Shown here piece after piece: positions 35,271-43,973 of a stretch of DNA of 64,000 nt; position 1 is the first letter of the stretch; each line of letters starts with the position of its first letter. Made by a program: the position numbers and the translations under genes. The DNA is from Stutzerimonas stutzeri (GTDB taxonomy: Bacteria > Pseudomonadota > Gammaproteobacteria > Pseudomonadales > Pseudomonadaceae): contig NZ_CP073105.1 of NCBI RefSeq assembly GCF_018138085.1, forward strand, positions 1,612,001 to 1,676,000, read 5' to 3'. The notes beneath the pieces are model-generated. The model made no database searches. It saw only the letters and a program-made list of their open reading frames with translations, and was not told where the DNA came from.

Positions 35271-36329
35271 TCAGGGGATGAGTTTGCTGGCGCGCAACGC
35301 CGAGAACACATTGAAGAACGCCTCGTCACTCGCCTGGTAATCCACGAAGCCTAGCTTTCGGCTCTTCGACATGTCCGTCACGACCTCGATGGGCCGCCCC
35401 AGATCGGCATCGGTGTGCCAGGGCGAGATGAGTTTGCCGATGTCCGCTTCGGCCAGGCCGAACTGCTTCGAGATGTCTTTCCAGACATCCGCGTCGCCCG
35501 CCATCTGCTGCTCCAGCGGCGCAGGGCCGTCGAACGGAGCCGCCTCGATGCCGAACCACTCGGCAATGCGCGACCACATCCATTGCCAGCGGAACACGTC
35601 ACCATTAACGATATTGAACGCCTGATTGGCGGCCGCCGGCGTGGTCGAGGCCCAGCGCAAATGCTTGGCGAGCTGGCCTGCATCGGTCATGTCGGTCAGG
35701 CTGTTCCACTGAACTTCCGAGCCCGGAAAGCGGAATGGTCTACCGGTGAAGCGGCAGATCGAAGCGTATACAGCCAGCGTGGTCGCCATATTCATTGCGT
35801 TGCCGACCGCGACACCGGTGATGGTATGAGGCCGGTGGACGCTCCAGGTGAAGCCGTCACGCTCTGCCGCTGCAAATACCTCATCTTCCTGGGCGTAATA
35901 GAAATTTTCGACGTCCAGACGACCCTGCTCCTCACGAAACGGCGTTTGTGGCAGCGAGCCCTTGCCGTAGGCTTCGAACGGGCCGAGGTAATGCTTGAGG
36001 CCGGTGACCAGCGCTACATGGCGTACCGAGCCGGCAGGGCGGACCGCTTCGAGCACGTTGCGGACCATCTGCGCGTTGACGCGGATATTCTCCGCCTCGC
36101 TGGCCTGGCGCGCCCAGGTAGTCAGGAAGACGTGGGTGGGCGCGACGGTGCTCAGCTGCGATGCCAGCGTCGACGGGTCCAACAGGTCCGCGCTGATCGG
36201 CGTCACGCCCGCTTCGGCATTCGGCCGCCGCGCCAGTCCGGCAACCGCCCAGCCTTCTTTGGCCAGCAGGCGCGACACCGCGCTGCCAACGATTCCACTC
36301 GCGCCGACCACCAGTGCTTGATTTGTCAT
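35271..36329 (-). CDS. PRISE-type SDR (progesterone 5-beta-reductase/iridoid synthase-like)
   Basis: A 352-residue extended SDR with the glycine motif GASGIVGSAVSRLL at the N-terminus. The blocks TWARQASEAENIRVNAQMVRNVL, GLKHYLGPFEAYGKG and NFYYAQEDEVF...WSVHRPHTI, in which the tyrosine and the lysine of GLKHY replace the classic YxxxK, are those of plant and bacterial PRISE enone reductases. These reduce activated C=C bonds with NADPH. ATG 36329 has GGGGGT upstream. It is divergent from an HxlR regulator that probably responds to its substrate. Confidence 0.85.
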   Translation of the reverse strand: MTNQALVVGASGIVGSAVSRLLAKEGWAVAGLARRPNAEAGVTPISADLLDPSTLASQLSTVAPTHVFLTTWARQASEAENIRVNAQMVRNVLEAVRPAGSVRHVALVTGLKHYLGPFEAYGKGSLPQTPFREEQGRLDVENFYYAQEDEVFAAAERDGFTWSVHRPHTITGVAVGNAMNMATTLAVYASICRFTGRPFRFPGSEVQWNSLTDMTDAGQLAKHLRWASTTPAAANQAFNIVNGDVFRWQWMWSRIAEWFGIEAAPFDGPAPLEQQMAGDADVWKDISKQFGLAEADIGKLISPWHTDADLGRPIEVVTDMSKSRKLGFVDYQASDEAFFNVFSALRASKLIP

Positions 36330-36401
36330 GTTCAGACCCCCACAAAACGAAACAGGCTTGCACCTTACCCACTCGAAAATTCCGATCCAAGTCGGCACCA
36401 A

Positions 36402-36412
36402 ATGGTAACCAT
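36402..36412. promoter_or_regulatory. Perfect palindrome in the HxlR/SDR divergent promoter
   Basis: ATGGT-A-ACCAT, a perfect 11-bp palindrome, five bases before the HxlR start codon and inside the 88-base divergent gap. Its location suits an autoregulatory HxlR operator, but it is short and could be chance. Confidence 0.4.
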
Positions 36413-36417
36413 CCCCC

Positions 36418-36801
36418 ATGCAACCGGGCTCTGACGAAGAACAATGGCGCGAAGACTGTGCGCCGCGGCGCGTGCTCGAGATCTTCTCGACCAAGTGGAC
36501 CAGCATGATTCTGCACACGCTGCATGCGCGGCACGACGGCATCGCCCGCAGTGGCGCGCTGCATCGAAGCCTGCCGGGTATCTCCAAGAAGATGCTGGTG
36601 CAGACACTGCGCGAACTGGAGTCGAGCGGGCTGATCGAGCGACATACGCTCGATACGGTACCGCCCGCGGTGAGCTATGCGCTTTCGCCTCTGGGCAAGC
36701 TCATGGTCCAGCCCATCGAGATGATCTACGAGTGGGCGAGGCAGAACTCAGCCGCCCTCGATCAGCTGCAGCCGAGGCCGACGTCCCGCAGGCGTGGGTA
36801 G
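36418..36801 (+). CDS. HxlR-family transcriptional regulator
   Basis: A 127-residue HxlR winged-helix protein: REDCAPRRVLEIFSTKWTSMILHTL with the cysteine at residue 14 that redox/electrophile-sensing members (HypR, YodB, QorR) use, then LPGISKKMLVQTLRELESSGLIERH and YALSPLGKLM. It is divergent from the PRISE-type reductase. A role as repressor induced by reactive carbonyls or quinones is inferred from the conserved cysteine and the neighbour. Confidence 0.87.
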   Translation: MQPGSDEEQWREDCAPRRVLEIFSTKWTSMILHTLHARHDGIARSGALHRSLPGISKKMLVQTLRELESSGLIERHTLDTVPPAVSYALSPLGKLMVQPIEMIYEWARQNSAALDQLQPRPTSRRRG

Positions 36802-36872
36802 CTTCGGTAAAACTGCACCGGCTAGGAACAGCTGAGACCCGATCTTGAGAACGACTACCCGGAGAACCGCTC

Positions 36873-37841
36873 ATGTCACTGCCGTTACTGCTCCGTAGTG
36901 CTCTCGCCCTGGCGGCGTCAGCCGTCTATATCGACCATCGCAGCCGCAAGAGCGAGGAAGATCATCCGCCGACAGGCCGCTTCGTGGAAGTGGACGGCGT
37001 GCGGCTGCACTACATCGAGAAAGGGCGGGGCCGGCCGCTGGTGATGTTGCACGGCAACAGCTCCATGGCCGCCGATTTCGAGCTCAGCGGGCTGGTGGAC
37101 ATGGCGGCAGCACGGTATCGGGTCATCGTGTTCGATCGCCCTGGCTACGGTTACAGCGAGCGACCAGAAGACCGATGCTGGACGGCGACCGAACAGGCCC
37201 GTCTTTTCAGTCAGACCTTTGCGGCAGTCGGGGCTGAGCGGCCGCTAGTGCTTGGGCATTCCTGGGGCGCCATGGTGGCCGTTGCCCTTGGGCTGGATTT
37301 CCCAGAGGCCATAGCCGGGTTGGTGCTGGAGTCCGGCTACTACTACCCGAGTGTTCCGCTGGCGTTGCCACCGTCAATTCCCGTCATTGGCAACGTGCTG
37401 CGCTACAGCGTTTCGCCGCTGGTAGGCCGAGCCCTGTGGCCGGTTCTCCTCCGGCGAGTATTCGCTCCGGCCCCTGTGCCAGAGCAGTTCCAAAACTTTC
37501 CGATCTGGCTGGCGCTGCGCCCCTCGCAGCTTCAGGCGAGCCTGGCGGAACTGGCCCTGACCAACGCAGTGGCCGAGGCACTGGGCAAGCGTTATGGGCA
37601 GCTGGCGGTACCGACGCTGATCATCGCCGGACGCGGAGATCGGCTGGTAAACACCGAACCCCATTCGGTGCGCTTGCACGCCGAGGTGCCCCACACCGAG
37701 CTACGTATCATCGACGGCCAAGGCCATATGCTGCACCACACGCGGCCGGAGGCGGTCCTCGAGGCGATTGACCGGGTAGCGGAAAAGGTCGATGGGCAGC
37801 GCGATGCGTCTTCTGATGAAGGGAAGGGTGTCGCGCCCTGA
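36873..37841 (+). CDS. Alpha/beta hydrolase with N-terminal membrane or signal segment
   Basis: A 322-residue alpha/beta hydrolase. The N-terminus MSLPLLLRSALALAASAVYI is hydrophobic and may anchor or export it. The oxyanion segment is LHGNSS, the nucleophile elbow GHSWG, the acid GRGDRLV and the histidine GQGHMLHH, giving a complete Ser-Asp-His triad. Substrate unknown: esterase, epoxide hydrolase-like and haloperoxidase-like members are all similar at this level. It lies 71 bases downstream of the HxlR gene. Confidence 0.83.
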   Translation: MSLPLLLRSALALAASAVYIDHRSRKSEEDHPPTGRFVEVDGVRLHYIEKGRGRPLVMLHGNSSMAADFELSGLVDMAAARYRVIVFDRPGYGYSERPEDRCWTATEQARLFSQTFAAVGAERPLVLGHSWGAMVAVALGLDFPEAIAGLVLESGYYYPSVPLALPPSIPVIGNVLRYSVSPLVGRALWPVLLRRVFAPAPVPEQFQNFPIWLALRPSQLQASLAELALTNAVAEALGKRYGQLAVPTLIIAGRGDRLVNTEPHSVRLHAEVPHTELRIIDGQGHMLHHTRPEAVLEAIDRVAEKVDGQRDASSDEGKGVAP

Positions 37842-37951
37842 GCAGGGCCCCCCGCCACTGTGGGGTGGGGACAAGCCATACCAGATCCACCAGCTGAGTG
37901 TGCTGGCGTGCTGAGTTCGGCTGGCGTGACGGTTACGGCAGCGAGGCGTCG

Positions 37952-39055
37952 CTAGTCGAGTATCACGGCGTGGCCTTCAAGCGGATTGATGTTGCCTTTG
38001 ATCAGCGACTCGGCCAGCGATTGTGCCGCTTCCAGACCGGCATGCTCGTTGACTTGCATCCAGGGCTGCTGCGCATCGCTTACCCGAGCGATAAACGCGA
38101 GCTGCGCCTCGTTGAAGCGGCGGGTTACCTCGGCTGCGCCCCAATCGGCGTTGCGTTTCTTGATCTGATAAGGCGCGAAATAGGGCTGTGGCTGAGGACC
38201 ACTTAGCGCCTGGTCGGGTTCTGCGTAGTCCTGGTTCTGTGCCGATCCGGCATAACAGTCATAGACCAGCGAATCCTTGAAATGCGCGTGGACCTGCTGC
38301 CGAAGTGTGGCGCTGCCTGAGAAGTCCACGTAGAGCGTCGGTACGCTCGGGTCAAGCGAGCCGAGCTGATCGTAGCTGAGCGCTTGGCGATAGCAGCCGA
38401 GGGTTTGTACGAAGTCGGTATTACCGGAGGAGGTCAGGCCGATCACCTGCACGGCCGGGTTGTCTTGCAGGCAGAACGCCGTGCCGTACGCCGTCTTGCT
38501 CGATGCGCTGGACACCACAATCTTCCGCGCACCGAAGAAGGCGTTGTCGTCCAGAAAGTCCGCCAGCATGAACGAGGTGATGAACAACGGACGCAGCAGC
38601 ATCTGGTAGTTCTCATTCTCGGCTCGATAGGCCGCATCGGTGCCGATGCGTTGGTACTGGTTATAAGCCGATGTTAGCTCCAGTCGATGCTCCGCACCGT
38701 CGTAGAAACCGCGTTCGGACACCCGCACCGGCTGCATGACGATGTGGCTGGCGATCGGCCAGAAGCCATAGAAGCGCTCGCTCTTCGCCAGGCCCTCGAC
38801 GGTGCTTTCAACGACCTCCGCGAATCCCCACGCGGGCATGTGAAACCAGTCAGCATCGCCGCTCGGAAAGAAGTCCCAGTAGCGCAGGTGAGGGGTTTCG
38901 CCGAACGCTGCGTAGGTGACGTTGTTCGTCGTCAGGGCCAGTCGGCTGATACGCAGCAGAGCTTCGCCGGCCTTCAGCTCAGGCATCGGCTGGGTCTGAA
39001 TGCGGGTCTGTTCCATGTCTTTCTTGTTGTTTTGCAACTGGCGGATGACGCTCAT
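37952..39055 (-). CDS. DUF2855 family protein
   Basis: A 367-residue protein of the DUF2855 family. N-terminal AGEALLRISRLALTTNNVTYAAFG and the middle block ARKIVVSSASSKTAYGTAF followed by VQVIGLTSSGNTDFVQTLGCYRQALSYD resemble the architecture of zinc-free medium-chain dehydrogenases (quinone oxidoreductase-like), with a substitute for the nucleotide-binding AAxSxTGxG. Activity unproven. ATG 39055 is preceded by AAGGTG. It is divergent from a TetR regulator 73 bases away across an inverted repeat. Confidence 0.82.
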   Translation of the reverse strand: MSVIRQLQNNKKDMEQTRIQTQPMPELKAGEALLRISRLALTTNNVTYAAFGETPHLRYWDFFPSGDADWFHMPAWGFAEVVESTVEGLAKSERFYGFWPIASHIVMQPVRVSERGFYDGAEHRLELTSAYNQYQRIGTDAAYRAENENYQMLLRPLFITSFMLADFLDDNAFFGARKIVVSSASSKTAYGTAFCLQDNPAVQVIGLTSSGNTDFVQTLGCYRQALSYDQLGSLDPSVPTLYVDFSGSATLRQQVHAHFKDSLVYDCYAGSAQNQDYAEPDQALSGPQPQPYFAPYQIKKRNADWGAAEVTRRFNEAQLAFIARVSDAQQPWMQVNEHAGLEAAQSLAESLIKGNINPLEGHAVILD

Positions 39056-39076
39056 CAATGGCACCTTTTGCTTGGT

Positions 39077-39093
39077 AGTCGAGTACACCGACT
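39077..39093. promoter_or_regulatory. Inverted repeat, probable TetR operator
   Basis: AGTCG (39077-39081), seven bases, CGACT (39089-39093), centred in the 73-base gap between the divergent DUF2855 and TetR genes. Arm length and spacing are compatible with a TetR dimer site. Confidence 0.5.
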
Positions 39094-39128
39094 CTAGCCT
39101 TTCCGTTTTACCGCCGGGTTCGGATTTC

Positions 39129-39764
39129 ATGAGCAAACCATTGCCGAGCGCCAAGCCGCTCAAGCGGCCTACTCAAGCGCGCGCCAAGTTTACCGTGCAG
39201 GCGATTTACGACAGTTATGTTCGGATCTGGCAGCGAGATGGCTGGTCTCGCCTGACCACTCGAGCCGTTGCACTGGAAGCTGGCGTGGCCATTGGCACCC
39301 TTTATGACTACTTCCCCAGCAAGCAGGCGCTGCATTCGGGATACGTGCGCTATTGCATTGAGCAACTGCTGGAGGCGATCGACGAACACGCAGTAAAGCC
39401 GACTGCGATTGCCTGGACCCTGCGCGTCCAGCGCATGGTTCGAACGCTTGCTGGCGTTGATTCCCGTCTGCCCTGGTTTCACCCGGACATGCTCGAACTG
39501 GAAACACTGGTTGCCGAGCCCAAGCACCAGCTCCGGGTATACGAGGACCTGTTGGGCGCCTGGCAGCGAGTGATCGACGCGGCGACCGACCTCCCGGTAA
39601 AGCCGGACGCCGCAACCCTGGAGGCGCTGCATCTATCGGTCTGGGGTGGGCGCCGCTACGCCATGCTGGTGCAGCTTGAGCCGGCACGTATGGAGGACTG
39701 GGCTGGCTGCATGGAGCAGCTATGTCTGCGCACGCTGGAAGGCCCGAGCGGCTCGGCCGGATAG
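39129..39764 (+). CDS. TetR/AcrR-family regulator
   Basis: A 211-residue TetR protein with HTH residues about 22-66 (AIYDSYVRIWQRDGWSRLTTRAVALEAGVAIGTLYDYFPSKQALHSGYV). The C-terminal ligand domain has no family I recognise. ATG 39129 is chosen because MSKPLPSAKPLKRPTQARA is a normal basic arm. Divergent from DUF2855, it most likely represses that gene and itself. Confidence 0.85.
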   Translation: MSKPLPSAKPLKRPTQARAKFTVQAIYDSYVRIWQRDGWSRLTTRAVALEAGVAIGTLYDYFPSKQALHSGYVRYCIEQLLEAIDEHAVKPTAIAWTLRVQRMVRTLAGVDSRLPWFHPDMLELETLVAEPKHQLRVYEDLLGAWQRVIDAATDLPVKPDAATLEALHLSVWGGRRYAMLVQLEPARMEDWAGCMEQLCLRTLEGPSGSAG

Positions 39765-40099
39765 CTGTCAGTAATGACTGAAGGCGGTTAAGAAGTGGCC
39801 TGCGGCTCGGCGCGTTATGGACAGCAGGCCTTTTAGGCAGCCGCTCAAGACTACGTCCTCGCACCTGAACCGCATCTCCTCGCTGAGCTAGCCGTTGCGA
39901 CCATCTTGCCTATACCGCGAAACGCGACGCTCACTGGCAATTGGCCGTCGCTTTTCCGGCTAATGGCGCCATCAGATAGCCCGTAAGCTCAATCGAAGCG
40001 CTTTTCGCATCCGGCTCTTTAAAGGCGGGCGGATTTTGGCCGCAGGCTACGTAACGCCCGGATCGCGAAGCGACATTGCCAGCCACCGAGGACGGAAAC
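39765..40099. other. Intergenic region before the TRAP operon
   Basis: About 335 bases without a gene. GGCCTGC (39797-39803) and GCAGGCC (39834-39840) followed by TTTT could terminate the TetR transcript, although the 30-base loop is long. The rest must contain the TRAP operon promoter; no distinct operator or riboswitch is visible. Confidence 0.45.
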
Positions 40100-41113
40100 G
40101 TGAATACGACTGCGACGCGTGCTTGTACATGGAAGACGATGGCTCTGGCGGTCTGCCTGGGGCTTGGCTTGAACACCGCAATGGGGGCGCCGAAGCTGGA
40201 TTTTTCCAGCGAGTACAACGCCGGCTCCATCCACGTCGAAGGGGACAGCTACTTCGTCCAGCAGGTCGAGGAACTGGCTGGCGATGACGTGGACATCACC
40301 CTGCACATGGGTGGCAGCCTGGGCTACAAATCGCCCGATCACTTCTACGCCGTGGCGGACAACGCGGTGCAGATCGCCGATACCCTGGCGGCGTTCTTCG
40401 GTGGGGTGGACCCGATCCTGCTGCTGTCATCGCTGCCATTCATCGTCGACAACATCGACGAGGCCAAGGCGCTGTACGACATCGCGCGTCCGGAATATGA
40501 AAAGGTCTTCGCCAAGAACGATCAGATCCTGCTCTATTCGTCGCCGTGGCCGCCTACCGGGATCTGGGCCAAAAAGCCCATCGTGTCCGCCGAAAGCCTG
40601 AAGAACCTGAAAATCCGCACCTTCGACCGCACCGGCACGCAAGTCTTCAAGGAAGCCGGTGCGGCGTCCATCAGCCTGGCCTGGGGCGACGTCGTTCCGC
40701 AACTGGCAACGGGCGGCATCGAAGCGGTGTTGACCTCGGCCGACCTCGGCGCGGCTGCCAGCTTCTGGGAGCAGCAGAGCGATTTCAGCGGCGTGCAGTA
40801 CGCCGTTCCGCTGAACATGGTGCACATGAACAAAGAGGCCTTCGACGAGCTGTCCGAGAAGGCGCAGGCGGCGATCCTCGAGGCGGCCAAACGCACTGAG
40901 GCGCGCAATTGGGAGGCGGTGCGCAGCCGCGTCGCGGCCAACTACGAAACGCTCGCCCAGCACAAGGTGGCGATCCACGACCCGATTCCGGCCGACTTCC
41001 GCGAATTCCTCGGCAATGCCGCCAAGCCTGCAGTCGCCGAGTGGCTGGAGGACACCGGTGAGCGAGGCCAGCAGGTGATGACCGCGTTCGATGCGTGGAA
41101 GGCCAAGCAGTGA
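40100..41113 (+). CDS. TRAP transporter substrate-binding protein, DctP type
   Basis: A 337-residue periplasmic protein beginning at GTG 40100 after GAGGA, with a signal peptide ending around TAMGAP (a start at ATG 40142 would also leave one). The DctP fold is seen in LDFSSEYNAGSIHVEGDSYFVQQVEEL, LLSSLPFIVDN, IRTFDRTGTQVFKEAGAA and WGDVVPQLATGGIEAVLTS; the arginine in IRTFDR is the carboxylate-binding residue of the family. It feeds the DctQM pair that follows in the same operon. The carboxylate is unknown. Confidence 0.87.
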   Translation: MNTTATRACTWKTMALAVCLGLGLNTAMGAPKLDFSSEYNAGSIHVEGDSYFVQQVEELAGDDVDITLHMGGSLGYKSPDHFYAVADNAVQIADTLAAFFGGVDPILLLSSLPFIVDNIDEAKALYDIARPEYEKVFAKNDQILLYSSPWPPTGIWAKKPIVSAESLKNLKIRTFDRTGTQVFKEAGAASISLAWGDVVPQLATGGIEAVLTSADLGAAASFWEQQSDFSGVQYAVPLNMVHMNKEAFDELSEKAQAAILEAAKRTEARNWEAVRSRVAANYETLAQHKVAIHDPIPADFREFLGNAAKPAVAEWLEDTGERGQQVMTAFDAWKAKQ

Positions 41114-41607
41114 TCCGGACCCTGGCGCGTCTGTCGAGCGGGCTCAACCGCCTCGGCGCCGGCGTCAGCATGCTGATCATCGTCTATATGCTGGGCCACA
41201 TCCTCACCGAGGTGGTGCTGCGGCTGTTCAGCCAGTCCACCTACGTGCTCGATGAGTTCATCGGCTACGCCGTGGCCGCGATGATCTTCCTCAGCCTGCC
41301 GTATGCGCTGGAGCAGGGCGGATTGATCCGCGTCTCGATCCTGCTCGAGCGTCTGGCGCCGCGTTGGCGCTGGCCGCTGGAGATGGTCGCCACGCTGGGC
41401 ACGCTGGCGGCATTCGGGCTGGTGGCTGTCATCTGGTTCAAGGGCGTGCAGCGCAGCTATCAGCGCAATCTGATCAGCGACACCATGGCGCAGACGCCGC
41501 TGTGGATTCCCGAGTCGGCCGTGCTGGTCGGCCTCTGCATGCTCTGCCTGACTCTGTTGGTGCGCGCACTGGTGATACTGCAACAGCGCGGCGACTATCG
41601 CGCCTAA
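41110..41607 (+). CDS. TRAP transporter small permease, DctQ type
   Basis: A 165-residue membrane protein with four helices. GTG 41110 overlaps the stop of the binding-protein gene (GTGA), giving translational coupling; a start at 41095 would lengthen the overlap. Conserved features are DEFIGYAVAAMIFLSLPYALEQGGLIRV and an aromatic-rich third loop. It links the binding protein to the DctM channel; uptake is driven by sodium or proton gradients. Confidence 0.87.
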   Translation: MIRTLARLSSGLNRLGAGVSMLIIVYMLGHILTEVVLRLFSQSTYVLDEFIGYAVAAMIFLSLPYALEQGGLIRVSILLERLAPRWRWPLEMVATLGTLAAFGLVAVIWFKGVQRSYQRNLISDTMAQTPLWIPESAVLVGLCMLCLTLLVRALVILQQRGDYRA

Positions 41608-41616
41608 GGAGCAAGC

Positions 41617-42921
41617 ATGGAGATGATCGGAGTCGCGCTGGGCGTCGTCGCGATCCTGCTGACCACCCTGGCGCTCGGCGTATGGGTATTCGCCGCGCTG
41701 GCCCTGGCGGCGATTCTTTCACTGTGGGGCTTCGGCGGTTTCGGGTTCGAGCGCATCGGCCTGATGATGTCGAAAATCCTGTTTCGCGCAAGCAACAGCT
41801 GGGAGCTTGCAGCGATTCCCTTGTTTATCCTGATGGGCGAGCTGATCTTCCGATCGGACATTTCGGAGCGCTTGTTCCGGGGCCTGGCGCCCCTGACGCG
41901 TTACCTGCCGGGTGGGCTGTTGCACACCAATGTGTTCGGCTCGACGCTATTCGCCTCGGTCTGCGGCTCCAGTGCGGCGACCACCGCCACGGTGGGCAAG
42001 ATCACCACGCGAGAACTGGCGAGCCGCGGCTACAACCGCGACCTGTCGCTCGGCTCGCTGGCCGGCGCAGGCAGTCTCGGGCTGCTGATCCCGCCTTCGA
42101 TCATCATGATCGTCTATGGCGTACAGGCCGAGGTGTCGATCATCAAGCTGTTCATGGCGGGGCTGCTGCCCGGCCTTATGATGGCGGCGCTGTTTTCGGC
42201 GTTCATCATCATCCGGGCCGTCGCGAACGCCAAGGTCGCGCCTCGGGAACCTCGCGGCGACACCAGCCTGCTTGCCGCGCTGGGGCTGCTGACGCCGATC
42301 CTGCTGCTCATCGGCCTGGTCATCGGGGCCATCTACAGCGGCATCGCGACCCCGTCGGAGTCGGCCGCCATTGGCGTCACGGCCTCGCTGTTGCTGCTGG
42401 CGGCCGAGCGGCAATTGAGCGTCGCGCTGATCCTCGATGCGCTCAAAGGCACGCTGCTGACCTCCGCCATGGTTTGCAGTCTGCTGGTGGCAGCGGCGAT
42501 GCTGTCGGCGGCCATGGCCTACCTGCATCTGCCCCGCGAGCTGGCGGCCTGGATTGCCGCTCAGCAGCTATCGCCGGTGCTGCTCTTGCTGGCCATCGCG
42601 CTGTTCTACGTGCTGCTGGGGATGTTCCTCGACGGCATCTCACTGACCGTCATGAGCTTGCCGATCACCCTGCCGGTGATCGTTGCCGCCGGCTACGATC
42701 CGATCTGGTTCGGCGTGTTCCTGGTGATCATGGTCGAGCTCGGGCAGATAACCCCGCCGGTGGGTTTCAATCTGTTCGTCATCCAGTCTCTGTCCGGCGA
42801 GCCGATAGGCCGTGTGGCCATGGCGGCGCTGCCGTTCTTCCTGCTGATGTGCCTTGCCGCCGCACTGATTACCGGCTGGCCGCAAATAGCGCTGTGGCTG
42901 CCTGAGGTGCTGAGCGGATGA
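41617..42921 (+). CDS. TRAP transporter large permease, DctM type
   Basis: A 434-residue protein with about 12 helices (IPLFILMGELIFRS, GSLGLLIPPSIIMIVYG, GATPSESAAIGV-like segment IATPSESAAIGV, and GQITPPVGFNLFVI). AAGGAG lies nine bases ahead of the ATG and nine bases separate it from dctQ. It forms the transport channel. No catabolic gene or regulator is adjacent, so the substrate cannot be guessed from context. Confidence 0.9.
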   Translation: MEMIGVALGVVAILLTTLALGVWVFAALALAAILSLWGFGGFGFERIGLMMSKILFRASNSWELAAIPLFILMGELIFRSDISERLFRGLAPLTRYLPGGLLHTNVFGSTLFASVCGSSAATTATVGKITTRELASRGYNRDLSLGSLAGAGSLGLLIPPSIIMIVYGVQAEVSIIKLFMAGLLPGLMMAALFSAFIIIRAVANAKVAPREPRGDTSLLAALGLLTPILLLIGLVIGAIYSGIATPSESAAIGVTASLLLLAAERQLSVALILDALKGTLLTSAMVCSLLVAAAMLSAAMAYLHLPRELAAWIAAQQLSPVLLLLAIALFYVLLGMFLDGISLTVMSLPITLPVIVAAGYDPIWFGVFLVIMVELGQITPPVGFNLFVIQSLSGEPIGRVAMAALPFFLLMCLAAALITGWPQIALWLPEVLSG

Positions 42922-43214
42922 TGAGGGGAGGGTACGTGGCCTCTGTCTCGCGGGGCGGCGTTCCCGTGTGAGCCAACTGCGCATTGGTGCGCTCGGTGTT
43001 TGATCGAATCGACGTTGAGGGTGCTGCGCTGGCATCGCATGTGCGTGGGTTTCGGTCGTTAAGGGTCGGCATCTACCGCTCCCAAGCGGTGAGCCAAGCT
43101 TTACTCGCAAGCGGCTTGGCGTTCCGGGCTCAGCAGCTATGACGATGCGACTATGGCGCAGTTGACTCGACTCAACGTGACGTCAGATTCCCGCGCTAGC
43201 AGCCGAACAAAGTT

Positions 43215-43973
43215 TTAGCCCGCTGGATGGTCGCCGATGAACTTGCTGAGGAACTGCCGTGTGCGTTCGTGCTGCGGTGCGCTTAGCAGCTGCCTGGCGT
43301 CGCCCTGTTCGATGATCACCCCGTCGTCGATGAAGATCGCCCGGTCGGCCACATCGCGGGCGAAGCCCATCTCGTGGGTGACGATAACCATGGTGCGCTT
43401 TTCCTCAGCCAGGCCGCGGATGGTCGCGAGCACTTCGCCGACCAATTCCGGATCGAGCGCCGAGGTTGGTTCGTCGAACAGGATCACGTCCGGCTGCATG
43501 GCCAGCGCGCGGGCAATCGCCACGCGCTGTTGCTGGCCGCCGGAGAGGCGCTTGGGATAGGCGTCTTCCTTGCCACTCAGACCGACCTTGGCCAGCAGTT
43601 CGCGGCCGCGCTCAACGGCCTGGCCGCGCGGCTCTTTCTTTACCTGCACCGGACCTTCGATGACGTTCTCGAGGGCGGTGCGATGGGGGAACAGGTTGAA
43701 GTTCTGAAACACGAAACCGACGTGCTGGCGCAGCTGGCGGATCAGCCCTTGCTGCGCCTTGAGCGGTTTATCGGCGTCGATGTGGATCTCACCGACGCTG
43801 ATCTGTCCGCCGCTGGGTTGCTCCAGCAGATTGAGGCAGCGCAGCAGGGTGGTCTTGCCCGAACCGCTGGGGCCGATGATCGCCAGCACTTCGCCGGGGG
43901 CTATGTCGAGGTCGATGCCTTTGAGCACCTCCTGGCCCTTGAACGATTTTTTCAGGTTGCGCACGGAAATCAT
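43215..43973 (-). CDS. tcyN: Cystine ABC transporter ATP-binding protein
   Basis: A 252-residue ABC ATPase: Walker A GPSGSGKTT, Q-loop FQNFNLFPHRT, signature LSGGQQQR, Walker B VILFDEP. Its sequence (LKGIDLDIAPGEVLAIIGPSGSGKTT..., RQLRQHVGFVFQNFNLF) is very close to E. coli TcyN/YecC. It drives import of L-cystine (and related diaminopimelate-like compounds) by the permease TcyL. Its ATG shares one base with the stop of tcyL (TGATG). Last gene of the tcyJLN set; the dcyD gene lies upstream. Confidence 0.9.
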   Translation of the reverse strand: MISVRNLKKSFKGQEVLKGIDLDIAPGEVLAIIGPSGSGKTTLLRCLNLLEQPSGGQISVGEIHIDADKPLKAQQGLIRQLRQHVGFVFQNFNLFPHRTALENVIEGPVQVKKEPRGQAVERGRELLAKVGLSGKEDAYPKRLSGGQQQRVAIARALAMQPDVILFDEPTSALDPELVGEVLATIRGLAEEKRTMVIVTHEMGFARDVADRAIFIDDGVIIEQGDARQLLSAPQHERTRQFLSKFIGDHPAG

